From Lytechinus variegatus (lineage: Eukaryota; Echinodermata; Echinoidea; Temnopleuroida; Toxopneustidae), in contig NC_054743.1 of the NCBI RefSeq assembly GCF_018143015.1, forward strand, positions 33,009,934-33,073,933: 64,000 nucleotides of DNA, read 5' to 3'. Position 1 is the first letter of the stretch. Every line of letters begins with the position of its first letter. Positions 1 through 11,254 of this stretch are shown here, piece after piece. Below the pieces are notes generated by a model. The model was not told the DNA's origin. It did no database searches and saw only the letters and a list, made by a program, of their open reading frames with translations. Position numbers and translations under genes: made by a program.

Positions 1-1280
1 TTGCACAGAATTCTGCCCATAGGCCAATAAACATTACTGCCAAATGACATTGCTAAAGACAGCCTTGAAAAAAAGTTCCACTATATTGAATGAGGGTTTA
101 TTTATTCTTAAACATATGCACTCATAATGTACACAAGTCTATGAGAGAAGAAGTCAAAATTTTCACAAATATGAAATGAGGGTTTGTTTCATGGACGGTT
201 TTGGCTACTTCTGCCAACATTTTTTTCATGAAACTTCGCACATGGCTTCAGAGTAACACTATCCAAAAGGCGCGCACACCAAAATAACCATTCAACACGG
301 CACAGAGTGGGGCCAAGGCTTTGAACTTTCTTCTCATTTGCATAATTTTCGAATATTATGTGCTCACTGATGCATTAAACATCGGGATTTTCATAAAAAT
401 CAAATCAAATGAACTATGCAAGGAGGTTTTTAACAGATATCCATAGTTACGAATTGCATTTTTTCCAATAACGTAAAAAAGAGAGCATCACATTCCACAT
501 GTTCATTCAAGCGTGAATGTTTAATTAAACGCCTTTGAATCATTGAAGCATGTTAAATGGTCGTGAACATAACAAAAAAGTTGAGAAAAGATCATTTTCA
601 GTTACCAAAATGAAACAATACTTGTCTATGATATTTGAAAATCGTATTTTTTGTTTTCAATAAATGTTCATTGAACCGTGAAACGATGAATATTATTGAA
701 GATACTCTTCCCAAAAATAACTGTCATCATATTCTTTCATTCTTAGTGATATAAATGTGTAAAAATGCAATTATTGCAAATTTGGACTTGTGTTTATTCA
801 ACCATGAAATTTAGCAAAAAAAGTTGTATGGTACTTTAGAAAGTACCTTTTACAAGCCTTCTGACTATTTTTCATGATGAGAATGTGGAATTAGTTCCAG
901 TAAAATGGAATCAAAGTCATGATATTTGGCTTGTGACTTTTGAAAAGTGACATTTTTGCCTTCTGACGGTGCTCACTGAAGCATGACGTAAAATACGTCC
1001 ATAATATTTACTCAGAGGGTAGCCTATAAAATTACCTACACGCTCATGTAAAAATATATCAATAATTCGAATTGGTTCGGAAATTATTGATGTTTGTTCA
1101 AGGGGGGACTTACTTTTTTTGTTGTGTATATAATCAGTTTTTGAGTAGCGCTAAATGCATCATAACTAATACAAGATTCATGAATCGTAAAACCCAAGAT
1201 ATGAAAAAGTACAAATAAGTTTGACATCAAACTTTCACGCAAACAACAAAAGATGATGAAACAATGTAAAACAAGTTGAT
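1..1280. repeat. Transposon-derived DNA, mariner-like MITE fragment
   Basis: No coding potential is visible. The stretch is AT-rich and carries several degenerate copies of a motif like TGCTCACTGAAGCATGA (near 363, 505, 536, 661, 793 and 970). The same motif occurs inside the mariner-type elements at 4241-6046. Around 1105-1132 the sequence ends in a T-run followed by TGTGTATA, similar to the termini of those elements. I read it as the right part of a related element that continues off the left edge. No matching left end is in the window, so the boundaries are uncertain. Confidence 0.4.
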
Positions 1281-1283
1281 TAA

Positions 1284-1665
1284 ATAAATCATTACTAAAT
1301 ATTTATATATAAGACTACATGATACACATGAAATTAGAAAGAATATTTAACATTACAGAGTGGGGATATTTTTTGAGTGTTGTTTCAATACTCTTAAATT
1401 GTGTTAAAGTCTTAACCGATTTAACATGATTAGGGAGGGAATTCAAAAAATGTATACCATTATAATAAAATGTGTTGCCAATTTGACCTTTTCTCATAGG
1501 TACAACAAAGTTAAACAGACTATTTCTTGTTTCATGCCCGTGAATATTAGATGACCGTGTAAAGTTTTTTGATATGTAATGATATTCGTTTGAATAGAAA
1601 ATTTTATGGACATAAGGAAGGTAATAAGAACGGGGTCTAAAAATTTCACCCCTCCCGATTACCAT
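1284..1665 (-). pseudogene. LINE reverse-transcriptase C-terminal fragment
   Basis: The minus strand encodes a 116-residue piece ending the ORF2 of a non-LTR retrotransposon. It contains the pattern HETR....VVP.R..Q, then YYNGIHFLNSLPNHVK and a final FKS..K block, which match the post-RT tail seen in the fuller LINEs of this window (the YEGPKLWNSL block of the minus-strand LINE). RT and endonuclease domains are absent, so this is a dead 5'-truncated copy. The segmental duplication boundary (1614) falls inside it. Confidence 0.6.
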
Positions 1666-2264
1666 TTAACACTTAAAACACTGACCATAAAGATCAACCC
1701 TCAGTGACGTCATCTCACTTCAAGGAAAACAAAAGTTCTAGGAACCACAATTACCACAGTCACTCGTCACCCTTTTTACCATCCGTCAAAATTCATATCA
1801 TTTCTACCCCGTTTCATTCAGTTTGAGTCGGCCTCCATCTGAAATTTGTAGGCCTACACGTTGTATGATAAATTGAACTCGTGATAATGTCCAACTAGTC
1901 GTGATGCAGGCTTGGTTAGTCTAAAGTGGAGAGACAATGTCGAAGTTATCATGAAAAATTTGGTATTGGTCAACTGGAACATGATGGCAAACATGATCAA
2001 CGAAGTCCTTGAAAGGACTTATAGCTTTTGAACCCCGGATCTACGACCTTAATATTACTTTACAGACATCGACAATCCATAATGTGCTCTTCGAATCTAG
2101 CATCTTCTTGTTTCCAGTTTGGATAGCAAATAAACTTTTATTCACGTCGATATAAAAGAATGTCCGTTATCAATTTTTAATGACTCTAGATCTGAGATTG
2201 ATTCAGCTGTTTAAGTTGATGATTGCAAATTGTTTAAATATTTGCTTAACTTTTGATCACCAAG

Positions 2265-2429
2265 TTCTAAGTAAATCTTGTTTGGACACGTTGAACCATC
2301 ATCCAGATTCGTAATCAGCACCCTCGAATTGACAAGAAACCATAAAAAATATTGTATATATAAAAAACAAGGTTATGCCTCTTCTATCCCGGACTATTCT
2401 AAGTAAATCTTGTTTGGACACGTTGAACC
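2265..2429. repeat. 33-bp direct repeat, 132-bp period
   Basis: The 33-bp word beginning TTCTAAGTAAATCTTGTTTG occurs at 2265-2297 and again at 2397-2429. The duplicated segment B has only one copy at the matching place (near 15030), so this is a small local duplication unique to copy A. Confidence 0.8.
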
Positions 2430-2603
2430 GTAAGTATTCCGTATACTGTACATACAACAGCTCATGTACTTGTTAATAAAAAATATCTTAACCCAACAAT
2501 ATTATGTAAACATCTAACAACTATATAGGTAAATTAACGGTACCAACATTTAATCATTTCCATCTCTCTGTACATAGTCACACGACATGCCATTTCATGC
2601 TTG

Positions 2604-3160
2604 CCGGGGGGGGGGGGCCACTTCCATTCACAAGTGGATACCATGCGCGACCATGGGGTCTCGAAAAGCACCCTAAACACGTAATTTCCATATTCTGAAA
2701 ATGCACCCCTTAACAAGTATTGGCGTGTGAAACCCTACCCTTAACAAGTATTGGAAACAAAACGATATACTCTTGGCAAATATTCCCTGAAATGAACCCC
2801 TACACAAGTACAGGAATGTTTTATTGTTACGGGTCCTTCGGTCGTCGGCTTTACCTTATTTGGTTTAGTACGACCCCTTCTTCTACACCTCGCGCAAATG
2901 GGACTCTAAACACGAAGTGTTGGGGCAAAAAGGACATCCTTTATAAAACATTTGAATTTTGTTTTATCATCCCCGCAAATTCGACCCTAAACACGTAATT
3001 TTCCTAGCGAAATAGATACCCTTTTTTCATTATTTTTGTGTTTTTGACACCCTTATCACGTTACGTACGTAACGTGCCCTATCGTGAAAAAGACATCCTT
3101 TTTACGTGTTTTTTTGGTCGCGCATGGTATCCACTCGTCAATGTAAGTGGCCCCTCCGGG
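2604..3160. mobile_element. MITE with G/C-run ends and 8-bp target duplication
   Basis: The ends are inverted repeats: CCGGGGGG..GGCCACTT and a GGATACCATGCGCGACC block on the left, mirrored by GGTCGCGCATGGTATCC and AAGTGGCCCCTCCGGG on the right. It is flanked by CATGCTTG (2596-2603) and CATGATTG (3161-3168), an 8-bp duplication with one mismatch. Segment B near 15225-15240 reads straight across as an unoccupied CATGAGTG. Short ORFs inside show no homology. An 8-bp duplication would suit a hAT-type element, but the termini are unusual and the class is not settled. Confidence 0.8.
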
Positions 3161-3944
3161 CATGATTGTTAACATCACATTTTGCCAAGTTTTAAAATAC
3201 ATTTTGATACAACTAATTCAGTATATATTTCATTTTAAACCCGATCTTGTTGATATATAGATACATAACTTAAGTCAACATTAGACCATGAACCTACTAG
3301 ACAAACAAATCAAGAGTATAAGCGAATAATACAGGAGCGAATGAACTACCCCGATGATGTATTATGATTGTTTAATAATATTAGCCAATGAAATCAGGAA
3401 GACAATCTAATAGTCAATGTACCAAAACTGGTGTCAACGTAAAAATGATCTTTTAGAGGATATATTTTTCCAGCTGATGTTTCAAACTCACATCTTACAA
3501 TAAGTATAAAATATGCACTCCTTTATCATCTTTGTATTATAGCTTATGATAATAATAAGTAGCATATTCATGTCTTTACATGTCTATTCTTAATATATCC
3601 TATATCGTGTATATTTCATTTACTATATCATCAGATAGACAAAAGAGGAAAATTCCATGGTCGGTCTATTTTCAAATATTTCTACAAATCTGAGGTTTAC
3701 GATAAAATGGAACATAGATTAATAGCAAACAATATGATGGAATTTATACAAATTGTTGCAGTTTTACCAATTAAACTCATTGAGTGTTTTTGCAAATGAG
3801 TTGTTTAATTAAAATTACAGAAAAATGCTTTCCATTTCATCTGACAGGTTCTACGATTAGGCCATATTCGATTTACTGTTGGTCTATGATTCGGGTGGGT
3901 GGGGGGTCCGATGTCCCACAATCTAGAAGATAAAGATAAAGAAG
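3161..3944. other. Intergenic, no gene seen
   Basis: AT-rich non-coding sequence that is collinear with 15236-16017 in the second segment. It ends in a short G-rich run (3894-3907) just before a SINE. I see no ORF, splice pattern or inverted repeat. Confidence 0.6.
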
Positions 3945-4222
3945 ATTGTGGGGTGTCGTGGTCCATCGGTTAAGACTCTCGCCCTAGAATCTAAAGGACG
4001 TCGGTTCGATTCCAAGCTATCGCGTGTTTTCCTTCAACAAGAAATTTACCCACATTATGCTGCACTCAACCCAAGTGAGGTAAATGGGTACCGACAGGAA
4101 GTAACCCCTAAAAAGCTGTGCGCACCGAAATCGGTAGACTTGCTAAGCCGTGTGTGCGATATATAGGAGCGCCTTCAGCACCTAGCGAGGATACGTGCTC
4201 TATACAAATCCTATTTTATTTT
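3945..4222 (+). mobile_element. tRNA-derived SINE
   Basis: A tRNA-like head carries an A-box region (GGTCCATCGGTTAAGACTC) and a B box (GGTTCGATTCC). It is followed by a body shared with other SINEs here (TGCTGCACTCAACCCAAGTG, then a GGTACCGACAGGAAG block) and an AT-rich tail. The same insertion is present at the matching place in segment B (16018-16300), so it predates the duplication. A long ORF across it is incidental. Confidence 0.8.
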
Positions 4223-4240
4223 TTAAATTCATTTTTTATA

Positions 4241-5226
4241 CAGTGCGTATCAAAAAAAAGTTTACACTTTGAAAAAGCCCTGGGAATTTAAAAATATACA
4301 ACATTTGGGTAATTTTTTCACATACAATCCTGGGTTTGGGTCTCATCTATCCAATGAAAGTAAAAGTTTTGACAGAATGTTACACTTGAGTGAGCACTGT
4401 CCATTTTTGTAAAGCTCGCAGAAATCTGTTTGCGCAGAAATGCCTGTTTGTACTCTGTGTCAAGGGGAAAGGGTGAAATCAAACTTACCCTGAGAAACAT
4501 TTCTCATACATTTCCCTTGCACTTTTAGTCAATTGAAATAAAACGGATACATTCAAGCATTTTCTAACAATTTTGCCACCCAAATTGAAATTTTATCACT
4601 TAGTATACACAACTTTTACCCTTTTTGTGCCTGCTGGATCTGAGGACATAACTGAATCTGAACCAAAGTTTATATCAGACATCTCTAGCACTTTTTCACT
4701 AAGTTTTTATCATTTAAAGTGGGTTTACATTTCATTTTTTATTCAATACTTGTTTCTCCACACTTTTTCCGAGCTTGACAATGATTAGCAAAATGAAAAT
4801 CAAGCCTAAGCCATTTCATGTAAATCACAGCTCAGTGTAAAGCAAATATCGTCCCGATGGCCTCGGTGTGTGGGGGAGTGGGGTGTGGCGCAATGCACTT
4901 CTCGAAGTGGTTTGGGCAAAGAAACAAGTTAAATAGGTAAAAGATATCTTCAAATCAATTTTACTAGCTAAATTCCACGTGTTATTCATGATTAAGGTCT
5001 ACATTTATTCGCATAACTATTTCTAAGTTCTGCGCAAATCAGTTTTCACTAAGTTTTCAAAAATAAGTGGTGCTCACTCAAGCGGAAATATTTTTCGACA
5101 GTTTTATCGTCATTTGCTTAAATGGACCTGTACCAATGTTAAAATGTGGAAAAATCTTCAGGATATTACAAATGTATAATTTTACAGGATTTTTTCTAAG
5201 TGTAAACTTTTTTTTGATACGCACTG
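4241..5226. mobile_element. Mariner-type MITE, element A
   Basis: The left end CAGTGCGTATC followed by an A-run and GTTTACACTT is mirrored at the right by AAGTGTAAAC, a T-run and GATACGCACTG. TA dinucleotides flank it (4239-4240 and 5227-5228). The inverted arms extend inward, including GAGTGAGCACTG on one side and a GTGCTCACTCAAGC block on the other. No transposase is encoded. The orthologous site in segment B (about 16315) is empty. Confidence 0.88.
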
Positions 5227-5228
5227 TA

Positions 5229-6046
5229 CAGTGCGTCCCAGAAAAAACGAAACCGAGATTTAGCGATAATTTATCATGACTTAATCATAAATAAAATAGA
5301 CAAATGACCTATCAATGTAAAGCTTAGAGTCTCCTCTTTCATCTGGTATTACTTAGATTATTCCTCATTCACGCATGAGTGAGTAAAAACAATTCGAAGA
5401 GAGGATGCCAAAAACTCACTTAGCGGGGGTATCTGAATTTCAAAAAGAAAATCACATGACTAAAAAGTTCAATATCTGCATTTTTCTTTGATACCTCAAT
5501 CACAGAAAATGGACAAGAATTAAAAAAGTTATGATCTCTCGAAATAATGGTTGTATTTCCCTAATTTCATTAAATAAACTTGTTTTCACTGGTTTCCCAC
5601 AGAAGCTATCGCACGGTAACAAAAGACTTCATGCATGGCTGATCGTCAACAAAACGGAGTGTCGAGTTAGTTTGAACGCTAGCCTGTAAAACCTCTTCAT
5701 TTTCTGAAATTATTGAAATTCGAGCCTTATTTCAAATAACCAGAACTTTGTCATTTCTTGACCATTTTCTGTAATTGAGGTATCAAATTAAAGAGCAGAT
5801 ATTGAACTTTTTCAAAATGAGGTTTTCTTTTTAAAACACAGATACGGCCCGCCAAGTGACTTTTTGGTACCCCCTTTTCGAATTGTTTTTGCTCACTCAT
5901 GCGTGAATGAGAAATAATCTAAGTAATACCAGATGAAAGGGGAGAGTCTAAGCTTTACATTGATAGGTCATTTGTCTATTTTATTTATGATTAAGTCATG
6001 ATAAATCATCGCTAAATCTCGGTTTCGTTTTTTCTGGGACGCACTG
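5229..6046. mobile_element. Mariner-type MITE, element B, long inverted repeats
   Basis: It begins CAGTGCGTCCCAG and ends CTGGGACGCACTG, with inverted arms of roughly 200 bp or more each (for example TTAGCGATAATTTATCATGA against TCATGATAAATCATCGCTAA). It is flanked by TA at 5227-5228, shared with element A, and by TA at 6047-6048. The two elements therefore sit head to tail on a single TA. It has no transposase and is absent from segment B. A diverged relative lies in intron 3 of the first GPCR gene. Confidence 0.9.
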
Positions 6047-6369
6047 TATATAAACATCATTTTCCCTGAGCTTCTTCAATATAATCACCAAATACATCAA
6101 GCAACTGTGAAGATTTTGTTTCGTAATATTGTCTGACAATACTTTTCTAAAAGTATAAAATATTGCTTACACAGTTTTTGAAATCACCATAATATTGCCC
6201 AGAAAAAAATACCCTTCGGATGGACACTTGGCTATTCATATTTAAGCTTACTGTAGGTTGAGTCATCTAACATATCGGACTTGGACAAATGTAACCAAGA
6301 AATGAAAGTCAAATGAAAATTATACAATTATCTTCATGACCATGGATTATTCTGTAATAGTTCCCATGT

Positions 6370-7317
6370 TCATAGTAGGTCAAGTCCAGCGAGGCTGTAC
6401 ATGTAGACATCCCCTTCAGCGTTCTCATGGATTACAATGCGATTCGATTTCAACCAAACAAAGGTTGGGCGGGTCACTGCAGCCTTATGGAAACTCAGAA
6501 TCCTCTCTGCCGACAATTCTAAAGTTGGTTCGACATATTTGAAGGTATCCACAGCATGGTCATCGCGGCATTGATCTCTGTACAGGACAAGAATGGTATC
6601 ATCGGCCTTGTTGACGGAGATGCCTCGTACATCCCTGCCATTGAAGTCTGGCGGGTGAAGGTGTCGTACGGCTTTGACTGTAGCTTCTGATAGACTGAAG
6701 ATACAGATGTCCTTACCATGCTCACCTTCAGAATTGCACTTTGTCATGATTGCGATACGCCCATCTTTCATGGCATGCATATCGTGGATTTCCAAAGGTC
6801 CAGCTCCATGTTCAGGACAGGGATCAGCTATTCTCTCAGTAACCCTGGTAAGGCTCCAATCTCTTGGATCAATTCGATAGATAGTAGATGACTGATACTC
6901 TGCTCCAATGAGCATGTCTTCGGTGTCCAAGGTCAACACAGTTAGGACGATAGATTTCGTAGCATTTGGCAATTGGATGGTTTTGATGATTTCCCATTCA
7001 AATTGCCTGAAGTTTTTGATGACAACGACTTTGCCATCAGTGGTGCCACATGCAACAATCTCATCTCTTTCTAGCTGGGCCAGAGGAACACAACGGAATA
7101 TGTTCAGATCTGCATGAGACGTTGTATCTCTTGTCGTGCTAACCACTCTAGCAGTTTCTCTATTTTTAATGTTAGTGGTAAAAATAGGCCTATTATTAAG
7201 ATTTCGACCTTCTTTCAGAACCACAGTGTGGTCATCTTTTGATCCGATCAGGAAATGATCTTTTCCTGTTCGTATGGTGTCGGACAGTTTCCACGTTACT
7301 TCTGCTGCAGCTGCCAT
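6370..7317 (-). CDS. Predicted beta-propeller protein, paralogue 1
   Basis: A 315-residue single-exon ORF starting at an ATG in good context (ACAATGG). I do not recognise a named family. The chain is a series of beta-rich repeats with G/D-rich turns, such as DEIVACGTTDGKVVVIKNF, DGRIAIMTKC, DDTILVLYRD and a C-terminal PTFVWLKSNRIVIHENAEGD. At about 45-50 residues per blade this suits a six-bladed propeller of the WD40/NHL/TolB-like kind, which normally binds protein partners. There is no signal peptide or membrane segment, so it is probably cytosolic. It lies in segmental copy A and is about 89-90 percent identical to the ORF at 16617-17564 (33 differences by hand count). A more distant relative is at 55862-56737. 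The fold is an inference; the ORF is secure. Confidence 0.85.
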   Translation of the reverse strand: MAAAAEVTWKLSDTIRTGKDHFLIGSKDDHTVVLKEGRNLNNRPIFTTNIKNRETARVVSTTRDTTSHADLNIFRCVPLAQLERDEIVACGTTDGKVVVIKNFRQFEWEIIKTIQLPNATKSIVLTVLTLDTEDMLIGAEYQSSTIYRIDPRDWSLTRVTERIADPCPEHGAGPLEIHDMHAMKDGRIAIMTKCNSEGEHGKDICIFSLSEATVKAVRHLHPPDFNGRDVRGISVNKADDTILVLYRDQCRDDHAVDTFKYVEPTLELSAERILSFHKAAVTRPTFVWLKSNRIVIHENAEGDVYMYSLAGLDLL

Positions 7318-8121
7318 TGTTCATTACTTAAACGAATAATGATAAGTGTCTCTATTTGTACATGTTTCAAATGGTAACCTTTTCATTTTCATGTTTTAGT
7401 ACCTGTAGTAAATGTATGGCAGTTTGTTATTCTGCCTTCATGCATATTTTAATGAAAAATATCATGTTAAGACTTGTATAATGAAGAGAGGACATGTCTG
7501 ATGCATTGTATATATGAGAGACAATGGATGAACTTTGGAATATGATTTCGAGTTATCAATGTCCGAGAAGAACAAACTGAGTCAATCAGAGAAAGGGGTC
7601 AAGATGTACTGAAATGTGTGTGTGTGTGTGGGGGGGGGGGGGGCATCAGCAAGGGAACGAATAGACCGAGCCAACAAAGCGAATGAGGGGTAGGGGAAAT
7701 GGGCATCCCCTGGTAGCTCCCACTACATGAAACCATTTTTAAATTTCTTGCTTGAAATATTGCAATATAGTTTATATTTTCCATGTTTGTCGACTTCCAA
7801 ACGCTTCTTTTGTTCTTGCGAGAAGCAGAACAACCAGGAAGATAAACTTTAGATCTTTGAGAAATATGGGTGGGGGCATATGCCCGTCTATCACCTGTTG
7901 GCTCTTTTCATTTAAATGTTATAGAAATGAAAAATGGGGAAAGAGTGATTGGAGAAATGAGGGGAAAAGTGCACACACACGATCACACACAGTTGTGCAC
8001 GCACTCACATGCGCACATCCCCATACACCAGAGAAGAGTGAAACTGGGAGAAGACGGATGGAAATAGCGCAGATATTATTTGGTATACTCCACTACGCTT
8101 AACACTTCGTATCTTATCATT
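7318..8121. other. Intergenic, upstream of beta-propeller gene 1
   Basis: Upstream sequence of the minus-strand gene, collinear with 17565-18370. It contains a (TG)n tract running into a G-run (7614-7643) and a CA-rich stretch (7970-8035). The ORFs here follow these low-complexity tracts and are not conserved as proteins between the two segments. No clear promoter motif could be fixed. Confidence 0.55.
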
Positions 8122-8337
8122 ACACTGGCTGTAACCGAGTCAGGCACTCAAGCCTTCGAGGATTTTTTCCTACCGGGACCGGGCACCCGTTCACTTCACC
8201 TGGGTTGAGTGCAGCACAATGTTGGTAAATTTCTTTCTGAAGGAAAACACATAAGCCATGGTTGAGAATCGAACCCACGTCCCATGCACGGTCCCCCAGA
8301 TTGAAAGACGAGAGTCTTAACCGCTACACCACATTGA
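8122..8337 (-). mobile_element. tRNA-derived SINE, minus strand
   Basis: Read on the minus strand it starts with a tRNA-like head (TGGTGTAGCGGTTAAGACTC, then the B-box-like GGTTCGATTCT). It continues with the body TGCTGCACTCAACCCAGGTG and the GGGTGCCCGGTCCCGGTAGG block also present in the SINEs at 40072 and 60822. A near-identical copy sits at the same place in segment B. Confidence 0.8.
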
Positions 8338-9024
8338 AGAATATGAAAGAGAGAGAGAGAGAGAGGGGGGGGGGGTAGGGGAGAGGGGGATTGGCCAAAA
8401 AGGTAAAGGGGTTAAGGGGAATGAAAATTTTAAATGCGACGGGAAAAAATCTTTATTTTCTTGTTCATATACTGGAAATCAATGTTTTGTTTTGAAGGTA
8501 AGAAAATTTCGATGATTAGAATCGTGGACTATGTTATCATATTATTTTGAAGATCTCTCATTTTCCGAAAATATTATTTTAGTGTCATATGAAGTTTCTT
8601 TACATACAAACTCTTTCCCGTACAGAATCACATACTGTATTATTCATTTGGGAGCCATTTAAAAGAGAGTAACATTTTATTTTGAGACGCACAGTTTGAA
8701 CTGCACATCGAACCCGCAACCTACCAGTCATTATGCGTTGATTCTAATCTAGTCTCCATGAACATTGGAATGCATAAGTTAAACAGAGAAAAACGATCGT
8801 TGACTATCGTTGTTAATTGCTCCTAACAATTCGACAGTGATTGGTGACATTCTCGGATCTTGGTTAGAAATGATTACAGTTTGTCTGAACGACAAAAGCA
8901 AATTATGGCTTTGACCTTCCCATCCATGTAAAATTATTTGACACCTATGCTAGCAACTTGGTATGCTAGCAACATTGGATTTCATAAAACCACATTCGCT
9001 GGAAAGTTCAGCTTTACTTTCTAG
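8338..9024. other. Intergenic, no gene seen
   Basis: Begins with a GA microsatellite and a G-run (8346-8378), then AT-rich sequence collinear with 18583-19242. No ORF or inverted repeat of note. Confidence 0.55.
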
Positions 9025-10374
9025 TGTAGCAAGCGGAAACTGATGTAGAAAGATGACACACGACACCATTCCTTGTGTTTCGGTTCGTTTAATATCGATG
9101 AGTCGTTATATACAAAATTCCAAAATTTCCAAGTACAGGAACAAAAGATAAAATATAAAAAAAAAAACCTGCAAAAACCAATAAGAATAAACAATTAAAT
9201 AGAATGATAATTATGTTTAAAAAATGCACAAAATAGAAATATACACATATTTGCTTGTGACTCTAAGATAAAACATTCATCAATATGACGTCAAGTAGAC
9301 TCGTAATAATAAATGATAAACATGTTGTCTATATCCATTCATTAAAACTTATTCAATATTGCCTGAATTCAACTCATCTAATCACAAATTCAGTTCCTCC
9401 ATCGTTACGGATATCACTCTTCCAACAAATAAATGTAATACTTCCATTAAGTGAAATTTACCAAACAACAATTAAATATACCAACAAATTAGCATTGAAA
9501 TACAGTGGTTTATAAATGATAACCACTCACCCTGGCAATCTCTTGCATGGCCTAGAGGACCATATTTCCTCTCGTGATAGCCTCACCCGCTACACGAATG
9601 TCATGTCAAATACCTTTAAAAGGAAAGTAACAATTATTACACATAGTAAGCAATCGTTGTGACCCCTTTACTCTGAAAACACAAAACTGAAACATTCAAT
9701 TTACAATTCAATAACCAAAATCTTCAACTCTAAAGATCATTTTACTAAATTGTCTCACTATAAGATTAAAACCGAACACATTTTATGTTTATAACTACAT
9801 ACTACAATCAAGTATACAAGTACAAGTAATTAATATAAAATATCACAAAAATCATCTGAAGTGACAAAGACAGATGCACAACTAATTAATTATTTAATTC
9901 ACAAAACCCCTTCAAATTAAGACAAATATGCTATGCTAGCATAGATACTTTAATATAACCTAACCTCTTATTCCGAACAATAGAAAATACATTGTTAACC
10001 AACTTTATAAACTATTGTTCAAAACTAACAGAATTGACAAAATAAGATAAATATCTTACCTATAATTCTGACCCAAAAATGAAGAAGCCTCTCTGCCTGC
10101 CCCATGAATGGGGTGCAGTGCAGGAGTGAATTGGAGCAAAATCGGCCTCTCTCCCTTTTATGCAGATTTAACTCTCATTCACAGATGCTAAGCCTTGACC
10201 ATAATGATCTACGTCATACAAGCTCATAGCTCTGGAATGTGATGTTTTGACCCAAAGACCATTCAGCATCACTCTTACCCAGAAAGAGTGTGAATCATAC
10301 TTCTTAAAAAGCATGAAGATTGATAAACATCTCTACTTTCTATTAAATCCTGTGCACTTCCTGTAAAGGCATCT
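9025..10374 (-). mobile_element. LTR of a non-coding retroelement, copy 1 (truncated)
   Basis: Starts TGTAGCAAGCGG at the same flank (CTTTCTAG) as the LTR in segment B. It is alignable over almost its whole length with the complete LTR at 21907-23319, but the last 57 bp or so are missing, and similarity stops after GGCATCTAT at 10374. The orientation is taken from the primer-binding site of the related element. No internal region accompanies it here. Confidence 0.75.
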
Positions 10375-11254
10375 ATTACTTTAGCAACCCCTCTCTCCAT
10401 CTCCCCTCCCCACCCGCTTTACTGCTCCTGAGAGACTAAGCTCGGCTATGCTGGGCAGGAATTAGCCTTTATTTACAGGTTTTTTTTGAGTGGTTAGTCC
10501 TTTGGAACTTGCAAAGCTAAGGGTGTTAAGCTAAATAAATGAGTGAGATAAGTTTAGGTTTCTTAGGTAAATTTCACGAGTTACTAAATTGAAATTTAAT
10601 GCATGAGTGAACAGGAATTATAATTTAAGTGTAGCATATTCATCTTGTTGACCTCATAAGTGTGTTCGTGAGAGTCATAGTAATTTTGATGGTTCATTGT
10701 ACAAGCAAGAGGGCAAGATATGCTAAGACTTGGTTAGAAGGGCATTCGTCTACTTTTTCTCCTTTTACAAATTAAAAGTCATATGTACCCTCCCCTCTCC
10801 GCCTCCATTTACCAGTCCCCCCCTCTCACTCACTCTGTCTCACTTCCTGGATTGTAGCCTATTCAAAACTTAACTGCCAAGTGACCGGTGGCTTATGGTC
10901 AGTTTTTGTTATTGAATCATTACCAAGAAATTTAACGATTATGATGATTAATGCAATACAGTTTATTGAAAAAAACCCTTTACTTTGCAAGTTCAAAAGG
11001 ATTTGCCTCTCAACAAGTGACATAAATTGGAATGCTAATTCCAGCCCACCCTAATTTTCATACCCTTTGTTTCAGTGGGCAGTGCTCGCTCAAGCATGAA
11101 TAGCTTTCCAACTTGTTGGTGTCATTTGAAAGTTGACTTTATTGGCTTTCCATATATGTAAGTCTTTCCCAAAAGTGCTTCATTTTTTTTTTGTCAGCCA
11201 TTGCAAAAGTGTATAGTTTTTATTGGGACGCAATGTATAGAAAATATTAATAGA
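10375..11254. other. Intergenic with a mariner-like end
   Basis: No gene seen. Near 11085-11235 a GCTCGCTCAAGCATGAATAG motif is followed by a T-run and TTGGGACGCAATGTATA. These resemble the right terminus of mariner-type element B, so part of this stretch is probably a diverged MITE. The remainder is unassigned. Confidence 0.45.

Larger units (their letters stand above)
1614..10374. repeat. Segmental duplication, copy A
   Basis: From the words AAGGAAGGTAATAAGAACGG (1614) to position 10374 the sequence matches 14391-20206 and part of 21907-23260 in the same orientation. The match is collinear, at roughly 93-95 percent by eye in the non-coding parts I compared. Copy A is longer because it carries three transposons missing from copy B (2604-3160, 4241-5226, 5229-6046) and a 132-bp tandem repeat. 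It contains one beta-propeller gene, two SINEs and an LTR. Confidence 0.9.

Noticed and set aside
3948..4166. A 72-codon ORF conserved at 16021-16239
   Set aside because: It is conserved only because it lies in a duplicated SINE; the frame crosses the tRNA-like head.
6336..7117. Plus-strand ORFs opposite the beta-propeller gene
   Set aside because: Shadows of the 315-codon minus-strand gene; the equivalent shadows at 16463-17364 follow the same pattern.
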